From NCBI RefSeq assembly GCF_016900045.1, contig NZ_JACSNP010000017.1, positions 1-35,910 of the forward strand: a DNA stretch of 35,910 bases, written 5' to 3'. The translations under genes and the position numbers were made by a program. Positions 34,796 through 35,910 of the stretch are shown one piece after another. The stretch's first letter is position 1. Each line of letters opens with the position of its first letter. The notes below the pieces were generated by a model. The model was given only the letters and a program-made list of their open reading frames with translations. It was not told the DNA's origin and ran no database searches. Source of the stretch: Fusobacterium mortiferum (GTDB lineage: Bacteria; Fusobacteriota; Fusobacteriia; Fusobacteriales; Fusobacteriaceae).

Positions 34796-35380
34796 ATGAA
34801 AAAAAGATTAATGGCAATTGGATTTTTTTTAGTTAATATTTTAACGTTCGGTAAAATTAATGATAACTTAAACTTATTCAATGAAAATCAAAAAATAGAG
34901 ATTGAAAAAAAAGTAGAAGATATAAGTGAAAAAAGAAATATAAGTGTATATATCAATAGCTTTTCAGAAGATGAAGGATTTGTAGCAGAAAAAGCAGAAA
35001 AATTAGTGATATTGAATTTAATAAAAACTGATGATGATAGATTGAAAATTGAGTTGAAATTAACTAAAGATATTGAACTTGATGAAGTTCAGGACGCGGT
35101 TAATGAACTATTGAATACAAATGAGCAGTATCTTCAAGAAAAACAATTTGATAAATATGCTGTAGAGATTTTAAGTGGATTAGATGATATTTTAGCAGAG
35201 ATAAAAATAGAAGAGCCTATTGTTATAGAGGAAGAAGTAGTAGAAGAAAAGGAAAGTAAGTTTTTTATAATAATGGGAGTAGTATTTTTTATAATTTTTG
35301 CTTTGATAATAAGAATACTTATGGTAAAATATAAAAAGAGCTTTAAAGAAGAGATGGAAATAGTAAGTAGAAAAAAATAA
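34796..35380 (+). CDS. Small membrane-anchored protein with a TPM-like domain
   Basis: A 194-residue protein I recognise only loosely. It has a signal-like N-terminus (residues 1-19, MKKRLMAIGFFLVNILTFG) and an exported region (about 22-140) whose pattern, NLFNENQKIEIEKKVEDISE, RNISVYI, then GFVAEKAEKL, recalls the TPM domain of YgcG-like proteins. An acidic stretch (EEPIVIEEEVVEEKE) precedes a membrane span at about 155-176 (FFIIMGVVFFIIFALIIRIL), with a basic tail after it. Function unknown. Its stop codon is only three bases before RNase P RNA, and a promoter for that RNA seems to lie inside its last codons. Confidence 0.6.
   Translation: MKKRLMAIGFFLVNILTFGKINDNLNLFNENQKIEIEKKVEDISEKRNISVYINSFSEDEGFVAEKAEKLVILNLIKTDDDRLKIELKLTKDIELDEVQDAVNELLNTNEQYLQEKQFDKYAVEILSGLDDILAEIKIEEPIVIEEEVVEEKESKFFIIMGVVFFIIFALIIRILMVKYKKSFKEEMEIVSRKK
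35303..35330 (+). promoter_or_regulatory. Possible rnpB promoter inside the preceding gene
   Basis: TTGATA (35303-35308), a 16-base spacer and TAAAAT (35325-35330) with TG at 35322-35323. It falls in the codons for the membrane span of the small membrane protein. The predicted start near 35337 is about 47 bases before the mature RNA, so 5' processing would be needed. Confidence 0.55.
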
Positions 35381-35383
35381 AAA

Positions 35384-35730
35384 AGTTTTAGGTATTAAAG
35401 TTAATTGCTGCTTAAATTTTTAAGGAGAGGAAAGTCCGGGCTCCACAGAGCAAGAGGGCAGCTAACGGCTGCTAAAGGAAACTTTAAGGAAAGTGCCACA
35501 GAAAAGAAACCGCCATTAAAGGTAAGGGTGAAAAGGTGGTGTAAGAGACCACCAGTTCTTTAGGAAACTAAAGAAGCTAGGTAAACCCCCTCTGGAGCAA
35601 GACTAAATAGGAAAGGTTAAGGGCTGCTCGTCCAGCTTTCAGGGTAAGTTGCTTGAGATTATAAGAGATTATAATTCTAGATAAATAATTAACATAAACA
35701 AAACCCGGCTTATTTAATGCCTAAAATACT
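35384..35730 (+). ncRNA. rnpB: RNase P RNA, bacterial type A
   Basis: The catalytic RNA that matures tRNA 5' ends. Conserved blocks are in order: GAGGAAAGTCCGGGCTCC near 35426-35443, AAGTGCCACAGAAA near 35494, AGGTAAACCCC near 35580, and AAACCCGGCTTA at 35701-35712. The ends pair as P1: GTTTTAGGTATTAAA (35385-35399) with TTTAATGCCTAAAATAC (35713-35729), with small irregularities. The two P4 strands (GAAAGTCCGGG and ACCCGGCTT regions) are both present. Ends are set from P1 and may be off by a few bases. Confidence 0.95.
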
Positions 35731-35769
35731 TTTTTAAAAAAATTTTTAAAAAAATTTTAAAAAAGTATT
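35725..35769 (+). repeat. 45-base near-palindrome of A and T tracts
   Basis: AATACTTTTTTAAAA (35725-35739) is a perfect inverted repeat of TTTTAAAAAAGTATT (35755-35769). The left arm overlaps the end of rnpB and gives a T-run (35730-35735) that may help terminate it. A-tracts begin at 35736, 35748 and 35759, about one helical turn apart, just upstream of a strong promoter. Confidence 0.8.
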
Positions 35770-35796
35770 GACGAAAAATGTTATTTATGATATTAT
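35768..35796 (+). promoter_or_regulatory. Strong promoter at the window end, probably with an UP element
   Basis: TTGACG (35768-35773), a 17-base spacer and TATTAT (35791-35796) with TG at 35788-35789. The alternative TATAAT at 35794-35799 would give a 20-base spacer. The phased A-tracts directly upstream resemble an UP element. Confidence 0.8.
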
Positions 35797-35802
35797 AATC
35801 TT

Positions 35803-35910
35803 TGTCCGCGAGAGAGCGGCACAGATAAATAAATAAGGACATTAGCAACAGAATAGAGAAAGACAATAAATGCAAACACAACAATAAATTGGTGTAATAA
35901 ATAATCAGTA
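35803..35910 (+). promoter_or_regulatory. Untranslated leader of an unseen downstream unit
   Basis: About 108 bases with no supported coding region. It opens with a small GC hairpin, CCGC (35806-35809), loop GAGAGA, GCGG (35816-35819). The strong promoter, A-tracts and non-coding leader would fit an rRNA or tRNA operon beyond the window; this is inference. Confidence 0.4.

Noticed and set aside
1..35910. Mobile elements, CRISPR arrays, toxin-antitoxin or defence genes
   Set aside because: I looked for transposase or integrase motifs, spaced direct repeats and small paired genes, and found none; gene order is almost entirely core.

Overview
The window is a chromosomal segment from an AT-rich diderm bacterium, most likely Fusobacterium or a close relative. 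I infer this from the very low GC content, the near-exclusive use of AGA for arginine, a zinc-free long-form S14, frequent TTG and GTG starts behind strong AGGAGG ribosome binding sites, and an envelope set (UppS, CdsA, Dxr, RseP, a PpiD-like foldase) that suits an anaerobe with an outer membrane. I cannot resolve the species.

Positions 1-16652 hold the classic ribosomal protein superoperon. The tail of tuf and its terminator come first. The S10 and spc genes follow: rpsJ, rplC, rplD, rplW, rplB, rpsS, rplV, rpsC, rplP, rpmC, rpsQ, rplN, rplX, rplE, rpsN, rpsH, rplF, rplR, rpsE, rpmD, rplO, secY. A stand-alone cold shock gene with its own promoter and terminator sits between secY and adk. Then come adk, map, infA, rpmJ (37 residues) and the alpha genes rpsM, rpsK, rpsD, rpoA, rplQ, closed by a strong terminator. 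Two untranslated gaps inside this run, before rplC and before rpsM, fold into multi-helix structures and are candidate ribosomal protein autoregulatory leaders.

Positions 16680-18690 are a small accessory patch: an orphan fructose-type PTS IIA protein on the plus strand, and a hemolysin III family membrane protein plus a nicotinamidase on the minus strand.

Positions 18700-26450 are a second translation and envelope cluster: rpsB, tsf, pyrH, frr, uppS, cdsA, dxr, tmk, rseP. It begins with a strong promoter and a structured rpsB leader. Terminator-like hairpins sit after tsf, frr and cdsA, so expression is probably stepped down along the cluster.

Positions 26500-29810 encode a sigma-54-type activator with a degenerate receiver domain, followed by a membrane-anchored PpiD-like foldase. 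Positions 29820-35380 hold dnaG and rpoD, then a divergent RpoD-like protein, a Nif3-family protein and a small TPM-like membrane protein. RNase P RNA follows immediately. The window ends with phased A-tracts and a strong promoter whose target lies beyond the end.

The most interesting items are the degenerate sigma-70 paralogue directly after rpoD and the set of structured ribosomal protein leaders. I saw no CRISPR array, insertion sequence, prophage gene or integrase.
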